Shown: piece by piece, positions 51,915 through 60,357 of the stretch
Numbering within the stretch: the first letter of the stretch is position 1
Layout of the letters: every line of letters starts with the position of its first letter
Assembly: GCF_008761635.1 (NCBI RefSeq)
Contig: NZ_CP044344.1
Coordinates: forward strand, 372,001-436,000
Direction of reading: 5' to 3'
DNA: 64,000 nucleotides
Source: Nocardioides cynanchi
GTDB lineage: Bacteria; Actinomycetota; Actinomycetes; Propionibacteriales; Nocardioidaceae
Notes under the pieces: generated by a model
Database searches by the model: none
What the model was told of the DNA's origin: nothing
The model's input: only the letters and a program-made list of their open reading frames with translations
Translations under genes and position numbers: made by a program

Positions 51915-52062
51915 CAGTCGGCGCACACAGGCACCCCCACCACGCCGAGTCGGCGCAAAGAGGCACTCGAACCGCGCCGAGTCGGCGCAAAGAGGCACTC
52001 GGACCGCCCCGAGTCGGCGCAAAGAGGCACTCGGACCGCCCCGAGTCGGCACAAAGAGGCAC
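51915..52062. repeat. Five-unit array with exact 32-bp period, same family as at proS
   Basis: Units start at 51915, 51947, 51979, 52011 and 52043. The core is close to GAGTCGGCGCAAAGAGGCAC, followed by 12 variable bases. It begins two bases after the pspAB stop codon and has no inverted arm. The remaining bases to 52122 hold a candidate sigma-type promoter. Confidence 0.9.
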
Positions 52063-52071
52063 GCTCTGAGC

Positions 52072-52096
52072 AACCTCGGACCGGTAAGGATCCGTT
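52072..52096 (+). promoter_or_regulatory. Candidate ECF-type promoter of the sigma/anti-sigma pair
   Basis: AACC (52072-52075), 17 bases, CGTT (52093-52096), resembling ECF -35/-10 elements. If real it would allow autoregulation. Confidence 0.3.
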
Positions 52097-52122
52097 CAGG
52101 GGGTGACGAGGGGAGCCGGGCG

Positions 52123-52638
52123 ATGAAGGACGCCGACCGGGCGGAGTTCGAGCAGTTCGTGGACGGACACGGCCGCGAGCTGCGACGTACGGCGTACCTG
52201 ATGTGCGGCGACTGGCAGCGGGCCGAGGACGCCACCCAGGACGCGCTTCTCAAGCTGTACGGCGTGTGGTCGCGGCTGGAGCGGTCCGGCGGGCTTCGGT
52301 CCTACGCCCACCGCGCCGTGACCACGGCTGTCCTCGACCAGGGGAGGCGTCCCTGGCGTCGCGAGGTGTCCACGTGGAGCCCGCCCGACTCGGCCTTGGA
52401 CCCGACCTCGGCGGTGGATCGCCGCCTCGCCGTCCTCGAGGCCCTTCAGGCCCTGCCGCACCGACGCCGGCAGTGCCTCGTCCTGCGCTACTTCGCCGAT
52501 CTCTCGGTCGAGGACACCGCCCAGCACCTCGGGATCAGCCACGGGACGGTCAAGAGCCAGACCGCCCGCGCGCTGGACCAGGTCCGCACCTCCTTGGTCG
52601 CCCTGGGGCTCGATGTCGAACTGGAGGAGCTGTCGTGA
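52123..52638 (+). CDS. SigE-family ECF sigma factor
   Basis: A 171-residue sigma factor of the actinobacterial SigE-like group. DRAEFEQFVDGHGRELRRTAYLMCGDWQRAEDATQDALLKLYGVW covers region 2, and LPHRRRQCLVLRYFADLSVEDTAQHLGISHGTVKSQTARALDQVR covers region 4. ATG at 52123 is preceded by GAGGGGAG. It is translated with a membrane protein gene (GTGA overlap), which is probably its anti-sigma factor. Confidence 0.88.
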   Translation: MKDADRAEFEQFVDGHGRELRRTAYLMCGDWQRAEDATQDALLKLYGVWSRLERSGGLRSYAHRAVTTAVLDQGRRPWRREVSTWSPPDSALDPTSAVDRRLAVLEALQALPHRRRQCLVLRYFADLSVEDTAQHLGISHGTVKSQTARALDQVRTSLVALGLDVELEELS

Positions 52639-53600
52639 ACGAACGCATCACCGACCTGCTGGACCACGCCGCCGACGACGGGGGAGCTCCGCTGGGGTTC
52701 GACGGCTCCATGATCGCCCGGAGGGCGCAGGCCCGCCGGCGTCGTCGGTACGGCGCCTCCGCCGCCGGTCTGGTGGCCGCGGGAGTCGTCGCAGTGGTCG
52801 TGGGCGGCCAGCTGCTGGGCTCCGCCGGCGCCGACAGGGTGGGGCCCGCCGGGTCGACCGGGACGACGGCCACGCCCGACTCGCCCACCACCTCGCCCCC
52901 CGCCCTGACCCCCCAGGAGCAGTCCGTGGTCGACCGGTGCGCCGCCGTCGCGAAGCCCGCGCGACTCGGCCCCGGGCGCCTGACCAGCGGCGGGCGCGTC
53001 CGCCAGGGGGTGACGATCACGGGCCCGAAGGTGCACACCGTGACGCCGGCCGACCTTCGGGACGGCTGGACCCTCGACACCTACACCGAGGACGCGCAGG
53101 GACTCACCGCGACGTTCGTGAGCCCGGGCCACACCCGGTTCGCCCGGTGCAACGTCGCGGCCGGCGGCACCGACGCCGAGAGCGGCGTCGAGGACGGCGG
53201 GCCGCTGCCCACCGGACCGGTGCCCCGGAGCTGGCACGGCCCGGACGGCTTCCGGCACCAGGACACCAGCCCGGCCTGGGCCCAGGTGTGCGCGCCGGGT
53301 GACGGCAAGGTCTGTCCCCGGGAGCTGTTCGCCGGTGCCTTCGCGTTGTACGACGGCGTGCGGGCCGTGCGCGTCGACGCACCCGACGGGACGGTGCTGC
53401 ACCCCGTGCTCGGCACCTACACCTACGTGTTCCGGCACACCGAGCAACGGGTCGACCCGCGTCGCGCGGCCGACGACTCGCAGCCACTCCCGTCGATGCC
53501 GGTCACCCTGCTCGACGGGCAGGGTCGCCGGATCATCCGCTACGACTACTACCCGTCGTACGTCGTCCCGAGCGGCTGTCCCTCGACCGGGGGCTGCTGA
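52635..53600 (+). CDS. Single-pass membrane protein, probable anti-sigma partner
   Basis: A 321-residue protein. A cytoplasmic N-terminus (VNERITDLLDHAADDGGAPLG, then an Arg-rich patch) is followed by one membrane helix at about residues 41-60 and a Thr/Pro-rich linker. The extracytoplasmic domain has about five Cys residues and ends YYPSYVVPSGCPSTGGC. GTG at 52635 overlaps the sigma gene. Similar architecture occurs in the 34707-35862 pair. The stop abuts the nadA stop with no gap. Anti-sigma function is inferred from position. Confidence 0.65.
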   Translation: MNERITDLLDHAADDGGAPLGFDGSMIARRAQARRRRRYGASAAGLVAAGVVAVVVGGQLLGSAGADRVGPAGSTGTTATPDSPTTSPPALTPQEQSVVDRCAAVAKPARLGPGRLTSGGRVRQGVTITGPKVHTVTPADLRDGWTLDTYTEDAQGLTATFVSPGHTRFARCNVAAGGTDAESGVEDGGPLPTGPVPRSWHGPDGFRHQDTSPAWAQVCAPGDGKVCPRELFAGAFALYDGVRAVRVDAPDGTVLHPVLGTYTYVFRHTEQRVDPRRAADDSQPLPSMPVTLLDGQGRRIIRYDYYPSYVVPSGCPSTGGC

Positions 53601-54773
53601 TCAGTCGCGGTGGGATCGGCCGGGCAGGTCGAGCATCCGCTGGAGCGCGATCTTCGCGAAGTGCTCGGTGTCGGGGTCGACCTCGATCCGGTTGACCACC
53701 GCGCCGTCGACCAGCGACTCCAGGGCCCAGACCAGGTGGGGCAGGTCGATCCGGTTCATCGTCGAGCAGTAGCAGACCTTGCGGTCCAGGAAGGCGATGC
53801 TCTGCTCCGGGTGGGCCCGGGCCAGCCGCTGGACCAGGTTGAGCTCGGTGCCGATCGCCCAGCTCGAGCCGGGCGGGGCCGCCTCGACGGTCTTGATGAT
53901 GAACTCCGTCGAGCCGACCAGGTCCGCGGCGGTGACCACCTCGTGGGTGCACTCGGGGTGGACCAGGATCTTGATGTCCGGGTCGCGCTCGCGCAGCGCG
54001 TCGACCACGTCGACCGAGAAGCGGCCGTGCACCGAGCAGTGGCCGCGCCACAGGATCATCCGGGCCGCGGCCAGGTCGTCGGGCGCGACGCCGCCGCCCG
54101 GGAGGTGCGGGTCCCAGACGACGCAGTCGTCGAGCCCCATCCCCAGCTTCAGTACGGCGGTGTTGCGGCCGAGGTGCTGGTCGGGCAGGAACAGCACCTG
54201 GGCGCCCGGCTTCTGCGCGAAGGCCCACTCGAGCGCGACGTCGGCGTTGCTCGACGTACACACCGCGCCGCCGTGCCGACCGCAGAACGCCTTGATGTCG
54301 GCGGAGGAGTTCATGTAGGTGACGGGTACGACGTGCTCGGCCAGGCCGGCGTCGGTCAGCGCGTCCCAGCAGTCCTCCACCTGGGCGAGACGGGCCATGT
54401 CGGCCATCGAGCAGCCCGCGGCGAGGTCGGGCAGGATCACCTGTTGGTGGGGCGAGGTCAGGATGTCCGCGGACTCGGCCATGAAGTGCACGCCGCAGAA
54501 GACGATGAACTCGGCCTCGGGCCGCCCGGCGGCGTCGCGGGCGAGCTTGAACGAGTCGCCGGTGACGTCGGCGAACTGGATCACCTCGTCGCGCTGGTAG
54601 TGGTGGCCGAGGACGAACGCCCGCTCGCCGAGGGTCGCCCGCGCTGCCCGGGCGCGCTCCACCAGGTCGGGGTCCGACGGGGACGGCAGGTCGCCCGGGC
54701 ACTCCACCCCGCGCTCGGCCGTCAGGTCGGTGCCTCGACCGAGCGGGAGCAGCGGAAGGTCGACGGTGGTCAT
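53601..54773 (-). CDS. nadA: Quinolinate synthase
   Basis: 4Fe-4S enzyme that condenses iminoaspartate and dihydroxyacetone phosphate to quinolinate, an early step of NAD synthesis. It has 390 residues. FVLGHHYQRDEVIQFADVTGDSF is the N-terminal signature. Cluster Cys ligands are in VFCGVHFMAES, FCGRHGGAVCTSSNA and VCYCSTMNRIDLPHLVW, with VHPECTHEV between. ATG at 54773 sits six bases after a TACGAT box. nadB and nadC are not adjacent in this window. Confidence 0.96.
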   Translation of the reverse strand: MTTVDLPLLPLGRGTDLTAERGVECPGDLPSPSDPDLVERARAARATLGERAFVLGHHYQRDEVIQFADVTGDSFKLARDAAGRPEAEFIVFCGVHFMAESADILTSPHQQVILPDLAAGCSMADMARLAQVEDCWDALTDAGLAEHVVPVTYMNSSADIKAFCGRHGGAVCTSSNADVALEWAFAQKPGAQVLFLPDQHLGRNTAVLKLGMGLDDCVVWDPHLPGGGVAPDDLAAARMILWRGHCSVHGRFSVDVVDALRERDPDIKILVHPECTHEVVTAADLVGSTEFIIKTVEAAPPGSSWAIGTELNLVQRLARAHPEQSIAFLDRKVCYCSTMNRIDLPHLVWALESLVDGAVVNRIEVDPDTEHFAKIALQRMLDLPGRSHRD

Positions 54774-54779
54774 GGCGCC

Positions 54780-54785
54780 ATCGTA
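54780..54785 (-). promoter_or_regulatory. Candidate leaderless -10 box of nadA
   Basis: Minus-strand TACGAT followed by six bases and ATG at 54773. Confidence 0.5.
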
Positions 54786-54813
54786 GGCAGTCGGTCCTGG
54801 GTCACCGCAGGCC

Positions 54814-55695
54814 CTACATCAAGGCGCCGTTCGCGAGGTACGGCGCCGGCGGGCGCATGTGGCGCAGGGCCAGGAACCCGGCCTGGTCGAGCTCCAGCCC
54901 GGCGGCCAGCCCCACGTCGACGGCCCAGCTGTTCTCCGGGGTGACGTGGCCGACGAGGACGTCGTCGCTGGAGGCGATCGCCTCCCACAGCAGGCGGGCC
55001 GCGGTCCGTCGGTCGGTGGCGGCGAGCAGGGCGACGCCGTCGTCGAGGTAGGCGTACCCCTGCCCGCCCGAGGTGTCGCTGACGACCAGCCGGTACTGCT
55101 GGAACAGGATCTGGTGGTCCGGGCCGTGCGCGGCACCGCGGGTCCGCCGGTCGATGGAGTCCATCAGGTCGACGTCGCCGAGGCTCCCGTCGCGGACCCG
55201 GTCGATCACCGGGATGCGGGACCGGTCCGGCGTACCGCGCAGGAACATCTGCGGATGGAGCGTGAAGCCGGCCGCGTGGTAGCGGCGGACGGCCTTGGGG
55301 TCGTTGGAGGCGTTGAGCATCCCGCGCAGCGAGCCTTTGCCGTAGTCGAGCGCCGGAGCGAGCAGGGCCTTGCCGAGGCCGAGGCCCTGCGAGCCGGGCA
55401 CCACGGCGTACGACGCGAGCAGCCACATCTTCTCCCGCTCGAAGGAGACCACCACGCCGAGCATCCCGGTGCCGTCCTCGGCCACCCAGCACCCGCCGGG
55501 GTCGGTGCCGAGCAGGTGGCGGGTCCGGGCGATCCAGTTGGCGCCACGGTCGGGAGGCCGCAGCTGGGGTTCGGGCCAGGCGCGACGGAACATCCGGGTG
55601 TCCAGCTCGTGGAAGCCCACCGCGGTGATCCGCTCGGCGGTGGGTACGTCCTCGTCGGTCATCGGTCGGATCCGTACCTCGCCCACCGGACCCAT
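54814..55695 (-). CDS. GNAT-family N-acetyltransferase, two-domain
   Basis: A 293-residue protein. The N-terminal GNAT domain starts MGPVGEVRIRPMTDEDVPTAERI and has the acetyl-CoA loop SYAVVPGSQGLGLGKALLAPALDYGKG near residue 120. A second domain to the C-terminus has YRLVVSDTSGGQGYAYLDDG and LGHVTPENSWAVDVGLAAGL, resembling degenerate second GNAT halves. Start chosen at ATG 55695, where homology begins. It is divergent from the glutamate-cysteine ligase. Substrate unknown. Confidence 0.78.
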   Translation of the reverse strand: MGPVGEVRIRPMTDEDVPTAERITAVGFHELDTRMFRRAWPEPQLRPPDRGANWIARTRHLLGTDPGGCWVAEDGTGMLGVVVSFEREKMWLLASYAVVPGSQGLGLGKALLAPALDYGKGSLRGMLNASNDPKAVRRYHAAGFTLHPQMFLRGTPDRSRIPVIDRVRDGSLGDVDLMDSIDRRTRGAAHGPDHQILFQQYRLVVSDTSGGQGYAYLDDGVALLAATDRRTAARLLWEAIASSDDVLVGHVTPENSWAVDVGLAAGLELDQAGFLALRHMRPPAPYLANGALM

Positions 55696-55719
55696 TGTGC
55701 CCAACGGGAGGAGCCCAGG

Positions 55720-56847
55720 TTGAGTGACAGGTCCGCGGTTCGCAAGGTGGGGGTCGAGGAGGAGCTCCTGTTGGTGCACCCCGACTCCGGAGAGCTGGCC
55801 AACGCCGCCGGTGCGGTGCTGCACGAGCACCGAGCCGAGCGCGGGGGTACGGCGTCACCGTCGGCCTCGCGCGACCTCGAGGGCGAGCTGCTCCGGCACA
55901 TGGTCGAGACCCATACCGACCCCTCGACCGACCTGACCGAGATCGGCCACCAGCTCCGGGGGGCACGGCGCACGGCGATCGCGGCGGCCGAGGACTCGGG
56001 GGTCGCGGTCGCCGCGGTGGCCACCGCACCGCTCGGGTCGGCTCCGCCGGCCGTGACCGCCAACCCGCGCTACGAGCGGATCGTCCAGGAGTTCGGGGAC
56101 ACGGGTCGTGGCGCCGGGACCCTCGGGATGCACGTCCACGTCGACGTCGCCGACGACGAGGAGGGCGTGCGCGTGATCGACGGGCTGCGTCCGTGGCTGC
56201 CGCTCCTGACGGCGCTCTCGGCCAACTCGCCGTACGCCTCGGGGCGCGACACCGGCTACGCCTCCTGGCGCCAGCAGGTGTGGACCCGCTGGCCGACGGC
56301 CGGTCCGGCCGAGCCCTACGGCTCGGCAGCGGAGTACCGCCGGGTCAGCGAGACCCTGATCCGGCTCGGCGCCGCCTTGGACGACGGGATGCTCTACTAC
56401 GACGCCCGACTGTCCGCGTCGTACCCCACCGTCGAGATCCGGGTGGCCGACACCTGCACCGACGTCGACGACGCGCTGCTGGTCGCAGCCCTGGCCCGGG
56501 CGCTGGTCGAGACGCTGGCGGTCGCCGACGAGCCGGCCCGGCCACTGCGCAGCGACCTGCTGCGCGCCGCGTGGTGGCGGGCCGCTCGGCACGGCCTGAA
56601 CGGCGACCTCGTGCATCCGGTGACGAGGGAGCCGGTGCGGGCGGGCGAGGCGCTCCGCGCCCTCCAGGAGGCGGTCGGCCCGGCCCTGGAGTCGGCCGGG
56701 GACGCGGCCCTGGTCGAGGAGGGGCTGGCGCGACTGGCGACCGCGGGCACCGGCGCCCGACGGCAGCGGCAGGCCTTCGAGCGCACCGGTGACCTGCGCG
56801 GTGTGGTCGCCGACGTCGTCGCGCGGACCGCAGGATCGGCCGGGTGA
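55720..56847 (+). CDS. YbdK-type carboxylate-amine (glutamate-cysteine) ligase
   Basis: ATP-grasp-like GCS2 family ligase, 375 residues, close to the size of YbdK. VRKVGVEEELLLVHPDSGEL opens the domain. THTDPSTDL, GMHVHVDVADDEEGVRVIDGLRPWLPLLTALSANSPYASGRDTGYASWR and PTVEIRVADTC match the family. The TTG at 55720 is preceded by GGGAGGAG six bases upstream, which fixes this rare start. The enzyme can make gamma-glutamylcysteine, but its role in a mycothiol-using group is uncertain. Confidence 0.85.
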   Translation: MSDRSAVRKVGVEEELLLVHPDSGELANAAGAVLHEHRAERGGTASPSASRDLEGELLRHMVETHTDPSTDLTEIGHQLRGARRTAIAAAEDSGVAVAAVATAPLGSAPPAVTANPRYERIVQEFGDTGRGAGTLGMHVHVDVADDEEGVRVIDGLRPWLPLLTALSANSPYASGRDTGYASWRQQVWTRWPTAGPAEPYGSAAEYRRVSETLIRLGAALDDGMLYYDARLSASYPTVEIRVADTCTDVDDALLVAALARALVETLAVADEPARPLRSDLLRAAWWRAARHGLNGDLVHPVTREPVRAGEALRALQEAVGPALESAGDAALVEEGLARLATAGTGARRQRQAFERTGDLRGVVADVVARTAGSAG

Positions 56848-56850
56848 CGG

Positions 56851-57789
56851 TCAGCCGGTGCGGCCGCGTCGGCGGTGGTCGACCGGCCGGACGCCGTACG
56901 ACCGCTGGAAGGCGTCGCTGAAGGTGAACGGGCTCGAGTAGCCCACGGCTCGGGAGATCGACGCCACGGTGTCGTCGGTCCCGGCCAGGAGGTCGGCGGC
57001 GAGGGCGAGTCGCCAGGCGCTGAGGTAGGCGATCGGTGACTCGCCGACCGCGGCGCCGAACCGACGGGAGAAGCCCGCGCGTGACAAGCCGACCTCGCCG
57101 GCCAGCGAACCGAGGGTCCAGGGAGCCTCGGGGCGGTCGTGGATCAGGGCGAGCGCTCGGCCCACCTCCCGGTCGTCGCCGGCGCGGAGCCAGGTCGGGA
57201 GGTCGTCGGCGGTCGCCGCCCACTGCTGCACGGCGGCGACCACGAGGGCGTCGAGCAGTCGATCGAGCAGGCTGACCTGTCCGGGTGCCTCGCGCTGCAG
57301 GTTGTCGTGGAGGAGCCCGACGAGGGGGCTGTCCCACTCGTCACCGCGCAGCACCAGGGCCGGCGGCAGCGCCGACAGCATCCGGGCCCCGACCTCGCCG
57401 ACGGAGGAGTAGTTGCCCACGAGCAGCGCGTCCTCACCGCCGGGGTCGTTGCCCCAGGTGCGGATGCCGTGGGTCATCGGCAGGTCGAGGCTGACCCCGA
57501 CGGGGGTCTCGCTCCGGTTGCCGGGGTGGATCACCGCCAGCGGCTCGCGACCGGGCTCGTCACCCACGTCGTAGGGCTCCGGTCCGCGCACCAGCAGCAG
57601 GTCGCCCCGGTCGAGCCGGACCGGCGCGTCCGAGCCCCGGGTGAAGACGGCGGACCCCTGGGTCACCGTCACGACGGTCAGCGGCGCCTCGTCGCGGATC
57701 CGGATCGCCCAGGGCCGCGCCATCGGGACTCGGAGCAGGAAGGCGCCGCGGGCACGCGGGGCGTCGATCAGGCTCGACAGTGGGTCCAT
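56851..57789 (-). CDS. AraC-family transcriptional regulator (cupin sensor)
   Basis: A 312-residue regulator. The N-terminal cupin-like domain (LLVRGPEPYDVGDEPGREPL, DALLVGNYSS) precedes a C-terminal double helix-turn-helix: LGSLAGEVGLSRAGFSRRFGAAVGESPIAYLSAWRLALAADLL and VASISRAVGYSSPFTFSDAFQRSYGVRP. The start ATG at 57789 follows TAGGGT by seven bases. It is divergent from the DUF1772 membrane gene, a likely target. The ligand is unknown. Confidence 0.88.
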   Translation of the reverse strand: MDPLSSLIDAPRARGAFLLRVPMARPWAIRIRDEAPLTVVTVTQGSAVFTRGSDAPVRLDRGDLLLVRGPEPYDVGDEPGREPLAVIHPGNRSETPVGVSLDLPMTHGIRTWGNDPGGEDALLVGNYSSVGEVGARMLSALPPALVLRGDEWDSPLVGLLHDNLQREAPGQVSLLDRLLDALVVAAVQQWAATADDLPTWLRAGDDREVGRALALIHDRPEAPWTLGSLAGEVGLSRAGFSRRFGAAVGESPIAYLSAWRLALAADLLAGTDDTVASISRAVGYSSPFTFSDAFQRSYGVRPVDHRRRGRTG

Positions 57790-57796
57790 CCGACCG

Positions 57797-57802
57797 ACCC
57801 TA
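57797..57802 (-). promoter_or_regulatory. Candidate leaderless -10 box of the AraC-family gene
   Basis: Minus-strand TAGGGT seven bases before the ATG at 57789. Confidence 0.5.
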
Positions 57803-57870
57803 GACGAATTCCGATGTAGCGGGCATCCACACGCAGGGAAAGTCTCACACCGGTGCGTTGCGATGGGTGC

Positions 57871-58362
57871 ATGAATCTCACCCAGACCGCCACCGCCCTC
57901 GCCGCCCTCGGCTCCGCCACCTTCGGGGGAGTGCTCTTCGCCTTCTCCGCCTTCGTCATGCCCGGCCTCGACGCCTCACCCCCCGACGCGGCGGTGGTGA
58001 CCATGCAGCAGATCAACAAGGCCGCGCCGCGGTCGCCGCTGGCCGCCGAGATGGTCGTGACCCTGGTGCTCTGCCTGGTCGTCGCGGCCACCGCCCTGAT
58101 CCGGCTGCGCAGCCACGGCGGGGTGGGCACCGTGCTGGTGCTGGCCGGCTGCCTGCTGTTCGTGGCGTCGTTCGCGATCACCGCGATCTACCACATCCCG
58201 CACAACGACGCCTTCGCCTCGGTCGCCTCCGGCGGGGCCGGGACCGCCCAGGCGTGGCGCGACTACGCCCGGCCCTGGGAGCTGTGGAACCACGTGCGGT
58301 CGGCCTCGGCGCTGGCCGGCTCGGCCCTGATGATCGCCGGGCTGCTGGCCCGGGCGGCCTGA
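57871..58362 (+). CDS. DUF1772 membrane protein
   Basis: A 163-residue protein with four membrane helices. TATALAALGSATFGGVLFAFSAFVMPGL, VTMQQINKAAPRSP and YHIPHNDAFASV are DUF1772 (anthrone-oxygenase-like) motifs. ATG at 57871 starts MNLTQTATAL; an upstream GTG at 57853 is less likely. It lies opposite an AraC regulator, a common arrangement for this family. Its reaction here is not known. Confidence 0.82.
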   Translation: MNLTQTATALAALGSATFGGVLFAFSAFVMPGLDASPPDAAVVTMQQINKAAPRSPLAAEMVVTLVLCLVVAATALIRLRSHGGVGTVLVLAGCLLFVASFAITAIYHIPHNDAFASVASGGAGTAQAWRDYARPWELWNHVRSASALAGSALMIAGLLARAA

Positions 58363-58390
58363 GGCGGCACCACCCCGCGACAATGACCAC

Positions 58391-59479
58391 ATGCGCGTGC
58401 TGATCGCGCCGGACAAGTTCGCCGGCACCCTGACCGCGGTGGAGGCCGCCCGCGCGATCGCGGACGGCTGGCTGCGCCAGGCGCCCGGTGACGAGGTCGA
58501 CCTGGCCCCGATGGCCGACGGCGGCCCCGGCTTCGTCGACGTGCTGCACGAGGCGCTCGGCGGCGACCTGGCCGCGCTGACCGTGAGCGGCCCGCACGGC
58601 GAGCCGGTGCCGGCCACCTGCCTGCTCGGCTCGCAGGGCCGGGCCTGGGTCGAGAGCGCTCAGGCCTGCGGGCTCGCGCTGACCGGCGGGGAGCGCGCCG
58701 AGAGCGCCACCACCTGGGGCGTCGGCGAGCTGGTCATGCAGGCGATCGAAGCAGGAGCCACCGACATCGTGGTCGGCCTCGGTGGCTCGGGCACCAACGA
58801 CGGCGGAGCCGGCCTGCTCGGAGCCCTCGGCGCCACCGCCGACCGACCGCTGGACCAGGGAGCCGCGGGCCTGGCCGGGATCGGGCAGGTCGACCTCGCA
58901 CCGGCCCGCGAGCGGCTCGCCGGGGTCTCCCTGCTCTGTGCCACCGACGTCGACAGCCCCCTGACCGGCCTGTTCGGTGCCACCAAGACCTTCGGCCCGC
59001 AGAAGGGCATCGCCGAGGAGCGGCTGCCGGCCGTGGACGGCATCCTCGAGGCGTTCGCGGCCGTGACCGGGCGTCGTACCGCGCTGGAGAAGGGGGCCGG
59101 TGCCGCTGGTGGGCTCGGCTTCGCCCTGCTCGTCCTCGGCGCCGAGCGACGTCCCGGCTTCGACCTCGTCGCCGACGCCGTGCGCCTCGAGCAGCGGGCG
59201 CGGCAGGCCGACCTGGTGATCACCGGTGAGGGCGCGTTCGACTTCTCCAGCCGCTCCGGCAAGGTGCCCTACGGCGTCGCCACGGTCGCCGCCGAGGCGT
59301 TGCGACCGTGCGTCGCGCTGGCCGGCCGGGTCCTGGTCGGGTCGCGCGAGATGCGGGCCCTCGGCATCGAGTCGGCGCACTCGCTGGTGGACCTGGTGGG
59401 GGAGGAGCGGGCGCTGGGAGACCCGGCCGGGAGCCTGGCCACCCTGTCCGCCCGGGTCGCTCGCAGCTGGTCGCGCTGA
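58391..59479 (+). CDS. glxK: Glycerate kinase
   Basis: Phosphorylates glycerate. It has 362 residues of the glycerate kinase type 1 fold. MRVLIAPDKFAGTLTAVEAARAIADGW opens it. DLAPMADGGPGFVD, VVGLGGSGTNDGGAGLLGALG, GATKTFGPQKG and TGEGAFDFSSRSGKVP are family signatures. ATG at 58391. The order glycerate kinase-HesB-adoK-ctaC matches Rv2205c-Rv2204c-Rv2202c-Rv2200c in Mycobacterium tuberculosis. Confidence 0.93.
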   Translation: MRVLIAPDKFAGTLTAVEAARAIADGWLRQAPGDEVDLAPMADGGPGFVDVLHEALGGDLAALTVSGPHGEPVPATCLLGSQGRAWVESAQACGLALTGGERAESATTWGVGELVMQAIEAGATDIVVGLGGSGTNDGGAGLLGALGATADRPLDQGAAGLAGIGQVDLAPARERLAGVSLLCATDVDSPLTGLFGATKTFGPQKGIAEERLPAVDGILEAFAAVTGRRTALEKGAGAAGGLGFALLVLGAERRPGFDLVADAVRLEQRARQADLVITGEGAFDFSSRSGKVPYGVATVAAEALRPCVALAGRVLVGSREMRALGIESAHSLVDLVGEERALGDPAGSLATLSARVARSWSR

Positions 59480-59567
59480 CCTGGCGCGGATCCGGAGGAA
59501 TAACCTGCCCTGTGCGAGAATTGGGTCAGACGTACGACGGATGGCACCCCCAGCGAAGGAGCAGCAG

Positions 59568-59924
59568 ATGACCGACCAGGTCACCGAAGAGCGCCGGACC
59601 GACCAGATCAACCTCAGCTCGGTCGCCGCCACCAAGGTCAAGAGCCTGCTCGAGCAGGAGGGTCGCGACGACCTCGCGCTGCGGATCTCGGTGCAGCCCG
59701 GTGGCTGCAGTGGTCTGCGCTACCAGCTGTTCTTCGACGAGCGCACGCTCGACGGCGACGTCGTGACCGACTTCGACGGCGTGGCCGTGGTCGTCGACCG
59801 GATGAGTGTCCCCTACCTCAGCGGCGCGATGATCGACTTCGTGGACACGATCGAGAAGCAGGGCTTCACCATCGACAACCCCAACGCGACCGGCTCCTGC
59901 GCCTGTGGCGACTCGTTCCACTGA
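59568..59924 (+). CDS. erpA: A-type iron-sulfur carrier (HesB/ErpA family)
   Basis: A 118-residue carrier that inserts Fe-S clusters into target proteins. The cluster Cys are in QPGGCSGLRYQLFF and GSCACGDSFH at the C-terminus. AAGGAG six bases before ATG 59568 fixes the start (an upstream ATG at 59541 is less likely). It lies before the terminator at 59959 and matches Rv2204c in synteny. Confidence 0.92.
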   Translation: MTDQVTEERRTDQINLSSVAATKVKSLLEQEGRDDLALRISVQPGGCSGLRYQLFFDERTLDGDVVTDFDGVAVVVDRMSVPYLSGAMIDFVDTIEKQGFTIDNPNATGSCACGDSFH

Positions 59925-59958
59925 GCCCGCGGGCCCGCTGTGCGGGTCCTCGAATCTG

Positions 59959-59996
59959 ACGAAGCCCCCGTCCGAGTAGTTCGGCGGGGGCTTCGT
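59959..59996. terminator. Hairpin after the HesB/ErpA gene
   Basis: ACGAAGCCCCCG (59959-59970) pairs with CGGGGGCTTCGT (59985-59996). It lies between convergent genes and probably ends transcripts from both sides. Confidence 0.75.
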
Positions 59997-60018
59997 GCTG
60001 CGTGCGACGTCGCGCGGT

Positions 60019-60258
60019 TCAGTCGAGGTGCAGGTGCAGGGCGTTGGCCAGCGTGGCAGCCGCGTCGGTGATCCGGATCTCGCGCTTGGGCACCTCGCGC
60101 GGGTAGTCGTCGTACTCCAGGCTCGGTGCGCCGGCGACGGCGGCGCGGGCCACCCGGTCGAGCCGCAGGGCCCGCCCGACCGCGGCGCAGTCCTCGCGCT
60201 GGCGGCTCACCGCGTCGAGCTCGTCGTGGATCAGGTGCGAGGGAGTCGTCGGGACCAT
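60019..60258 (-). CDS. Small acidic protein of unknown function
   Basis: 79 residues starting MVPTTPSHLIHDELDAVSRQ. No family recognised. The ATG at 60258 lies seven bases after a TAGCGT box, and the composition fits a real gene. It sits convergent to erpA and divergent from adoK. Confidence 0.6.
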   Translation of the reverse strand: MVPTTPSHLIHDELDAVSRQREDCAAVGRALRLDRVARAAVAGAPSLEYDDYPREVPKREIRITDAAATLANALHLHLD

Positions 60259-60265
60259 GCTCACG

Positions 60266-60271
60266 ACGCTA
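60266..60271 (-). promoter_or_regulatory. Candidate leaderless -10 box of the 79-residue gene
   Basis: Minus-strand TAGCGT seven bases before the ATG at 60258. Confidence 0.45.
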
Positions 60272-60343
60272 GCGGCTACCCGTCGGTAGCGGGAGCAGGA
60301 GCGATGCTGCGCCGACGATGGGTCCCCCGGCGCGCTCGGTCGG

Positions 60344-60349
60344 TAGGGT
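60344..60349 (+). promoter_or_regulatory. Candidate near-leaderless -10 box of adoK
   Basis: TAGGGT followed by eight bases and GTG at 60358. Confidence 0.45.
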
Positions 60350-60357
60350 TCCGTCAC

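Noticed and set aside
51915-52062. Possible CRISPR array
   Set aside because: The conserved core is 20 bases and the variable part only 12, too short for spacers, and no cas gene is nearby.
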